7,921 nucleotides of DNA. Source: an uncultured Chloroflexota bacterium (GTDB lineage: Bacteria; Chloroflexota; Anaerolineae; Aggregatilineales; Phototrophicaceae). Below, in pieces: positions 5,939-7,921 of the stretch. Below the pieces are notes generated by a model. It had not been told where the DNA came from. It worked only from the letters and a program-made list of their open reading frames with translations, and searched no databases. A program made the position numbers and the translations under genes. The stretch spans positions 1 to 7,921 of the forward strand of contig CAIVEA010000225.1 of the NCBI GenBank assembly GCA_903904765.1, read 5' to 3'. Numbering within the stretch: position 1 is the stretch's first letter; the number at the start of each line of letters is the position of its first letter.

Positions 5939-7921
5939 ATGCAGTTGAATGGTTTACTGGAAAGCCTGCGTGCCAGCGCCCCTTACCGTGATCTTCTGGA
6001 GCGCCTGCAAAAAGGCGAACGCCTCGCCGATCTGGGCGTGCTGCTGGCGGCGCGTCCGTTCGTGCTGGCGGCGTTGGCCGCCGACTGGCCTGCGCCCGTC
6101 ATCTATATTACCGGACGCATTGACCGCGCTTACAATGTCTCCGAACAACTTCCGGTGTGGTTAGGCGATCGTCCCGTTTACCGTTTTGCGGAGCCGACTC
6201 CGCTGTTCTACGAACGCGCCCCTTGGGGCGAAAGTGTGGTGCGGTCACGCATTGCGGCGCTGGCGGCGCTCATGCCGCCTGACGAGAGCATTCCGGCTGT
6301 GCCGCCCATCGTGGTGACATCGGCGCGGGCGATCATGCAGCGCACCCTGCCCGTGAACGCTTTCCGCAAAGGGACGCTGCTGCTGCGCCCCGGCGGGCGT
6401 TACGCAATTGATACGCTGCTCACGCGCTGGCTGAAGATGGGTTACGAGCCAGTGTCGGTGGTGGTGGAACCGGGGACGTTCTGCCGTCGGGGTGGCGTGG
6501 TGGATATTTTCCCGCTGGCCTCCGATAAACCGGTGCGTATTGATTTCTTCGACGACGAAATTGACACGCTGCGAACCTTCAACCCCTCCACGCAGCGTTC
6601 AGCGGATAAGCTGGAGGCCATCGCCATCCCGCCCGCCCGTGAGGTCATCCCGGAAGCCGCCGCGTCGCTGGCGGGGCATCTGGAAGCATGGTTCGCCACG
6701 TTGCCGCACAACACGCAGGATGTGACCAGCCCGCTGGCGGATGCCGAACCGCTGGCGGCGGGTACACCTTTCCCGTATCTCGAAATGTATATGCCCTACA
6801 TCTACCCGCAACCCGTCAGCCTGCTGGATTACACCCCGCCGGAGACGCTGGTGCTGGTGGAAGACTGGGCTGAACTGCGCGAGACAATCGCCGGGATCGA
6901 AGAACACGCGCTGACCGCCCGTACCGAAAAGCTGACCAGCAACCAGCTTCCCGCCGATTATCCGCTACCCTATTTGACGTGGGACGCGCTGGCGGACGAA
7001 CTGGAAACCCGCCGCACTGCCCATCTGGGCAGCCTCGCCTACGAGCATGACGACGACGAAGGCCATCTCGCGCCGGATGAAACCGACACCTTCGGCAAAC
7101 TGTTCGCGCCGGGGGAACGCTTCGGCGGGCAGCTCAAACCGCTGCTGGCACGACTGCGTGCCATGCGCCGCGATGGGGAGAGCATCGTGGTCGTCACCGC
7201 GCAGACCGCCCGCGTGAGCGACCTGTGGCGCGAAAGCGAAGGCTTCGTGCCGATTGTGCAGCATGTTCACGAGCAGCCTACCCCCGGCGCGTTGTCGCTG
7301 GTGGAAGGCACGCTGGGCGCGGGCTGGCACCTGCGCTTGCCCGGTTGGGATATTCACCTGCTGACGGATGCCGAAATTTTCGGCTGGAATCGCCCCGAAC
7401 CGCGCCGCCGCAAATCGCAGCCCCGCGCACGATTGCCCGAATCCAGCTATGCCGATATGCAGGCGGGCGATTATGTGGTGCATGTGGATTACGGCATCGG
7501 GCGCTTCGGCGGGATGCGCCGCCGCACTGTCGAGGGCAACGAGCGCGAATATCTGGTGGTGGAGTACGCCGGAACGGATGTGGTGTTCGTCCCCATCCAT
7601 CAGGCCGACCGCCTGACGCGCTATGTCGGGCCGGATGACCGCCCGCCGGCATTGAGCAAACTGGGCAAACCCGACTGGGCGCGGGTGACGAGTCAGGCCA
7701 AGAAAGCCGTCGAGGAAGATGCGCGGGAACTGCTGGAACTGTACGCGCAGCGCGTCGCCACGCCGGGGCATGCTTTCACGCCGGATGGCGCATGGCAGCA
7801 CGAGCTAGAAGCCTCGTTCCCGTATGTGGAAACCGATGACCAGATTCGCGCCATCCGTGAGGTGAAGACCGATATGGAACAGCCCGTGCCGATGGATCGG
7901 CTGATCTGCGGCGAAGTGGGC
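5939..7921 (+). CDS. mfd: Transcription-repair coupling factor Mfd (3'-truncated by window end)
   Basis: The first 661 codons of Mfd, an ATP-driven DNA translocase that dislodges RNA polymerase stalled at lesions and recruits UvrA for nucleotide excision repair. The frame is uninterrupted from the ATG at 5939 to the last base and has no stop, so it continues outside. Residues 1 to about 150 are the UvrB-like domain with a degenerate P-loop (no GKT), as is normal for Mfd. The UvrA-contacting module has EPGTFCRRGGVVDIFP (177-192) and the PVRIDFFDDEID...NPSTQRS block (198-221). Residues about 280-500 are the poorly conserved middle, with an acidic patch HDDDEG near 370. The RNA-polymerase-interacting, CarD-like domain starts around 503 and includes GDYVVHVDYGIGRF (510-523) and VFVPIHQADRL (549-559). 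The linker KLGKPDW...ELLELYAQR follows, then QIRAI, a Q-motif-like segment, and DRLICGEVG (653-661), which is motif I stopping just before the expected GKT. Usual family length is about 1,150, so a little over half is present. Divergent from the propeller gene. Confidence 0.97.
   Translation, partial: MQLNGLLESLRASAPYRDLLERLQKGERLADLGVLLAARPFVLAALAADWPAPVIYITGRIDRAYNVSEQLPVWLGDRPVYRFAEPTPLFYERAPWGESVVRSRIAALAALMPPDESIPAVPPIVVTSARAIMQRTLPVNAFRKGTLLLRPGGRYAIDTLLTRWLKMGYEPVSVVVEPGTFCRRGGVVDIFPLASDKPVRIDFFDDEIDTLRTFNPSTQRSADKLEAIAIPPAREVIPEAAASLAGHLEAWFATLPHNTQDVTSPLADAEPLAAGTPFPYLEMYMPYIYPQPVSLLDYTPPETLVLVEDWAELRETIAGIEEHALTARTEKLTSNQLPADYPLPYLTWDALADELETRRTAHLGSLAYEHDDDEGHLAPDETDTFGKLFAPGERFGGQLKPLLARLRAMRRDGESIVVVTAQTARVSDLWRESEGFVPIVQHVHEQPTPGALSLVEGTLGAGWHLRLPGWDIHLLTDAEIFGWNRPEPRRRKSQPRARLPESSYADMQAGDYVVHVDYGIGRFGGMRRRTVEGNEREYLVVEYAGTDVVFVPIHQADRLTRYVGPDDRPPALSKLGKPDWARVTSQAKKAVEEDARELLELYAQRVATPGHAFTPDGAWQHELEASFPYVETDDQIRAIREVKTDMEQPVPMDRLICGEVG

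Noticed and set aside
6965..7801. 278-codon minus-strand open frame inside mfd
   Set aside because: It is antisense to strongly conserved Mfd coding sequence, including the CarD-like domain. Its translation looks like a G+C-rich shadow, with no recognisable motif or ribosome site.

Overview
The window reads as ordinary chromosomal DNA of a G+C-rich bacterium, most likely a member of the Chloroflexota (Anaerolineae side). This is inferred from the style of the Mfd N-terminal domain and from the mix of a multi-PAS soluble histidine kinase with a secreted PD40-type propeller protein. No RNA gene, mobile element or CRISPR array was recognised. Two complete genes and one apparently complete gene lie between two edge genes. 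The left-edge gene may be 5'-truncated, and the right-edge gene (mfd) is cut off by the window end.

Layout: (1) 4-1182 (+), a hydrophobic multi-pass membrane protein of unknown function. (2) 1187-3607 (-), an 806-residue cytoplasmic sensor histidine kinase with four PAS domains, converging tail-to-tail on gene 1 with a 4-bp gap. (3) 3608-3793, a 186-bp intergenic region that is strikingly A+T-rich (about one third G+C against roughly 53-70% in sampled coding lines). It holds a large interrupted palindrome around a perfect TATAAT box, a second promoter-like element and a cluster of GTCACA words. (4) 3794-4441 (-), a ThuA-family protein. (5) 4452-5792 (-), an exported protein with an FxLYD-like N-terminal domain and PD40-type propeller repeats. 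Genes 5 and 4 form a tight transcription unit, because the TAG stop of gene 5 overlaps the Shine-Dalgarno of gene 4. (6) 5793-5938, a divergent promoter region with a perfect 11-bp inverted repeat covering the start region of the minus-strand gene. (7) 5939 to the window end (+), the first 661 codons of mfd, the transcription-repair coupling factor, ending just before the Walker A lysine of the translocase domain.

How they work together: mfd and the kinase are self-contained functions (DNA repair at stalled RNA polymerase; signal perception). The propeller and ThuA genes are probably co-expressed, but their common substrate or process is unknown. No response regulator for the kinase lies in the window. 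I did not find a convincing new multi-gene system. The most interesting non-coding signals are the two long inverted repeats, each placed on a predicted minus-strand promoter and each with a 13-nt centre.
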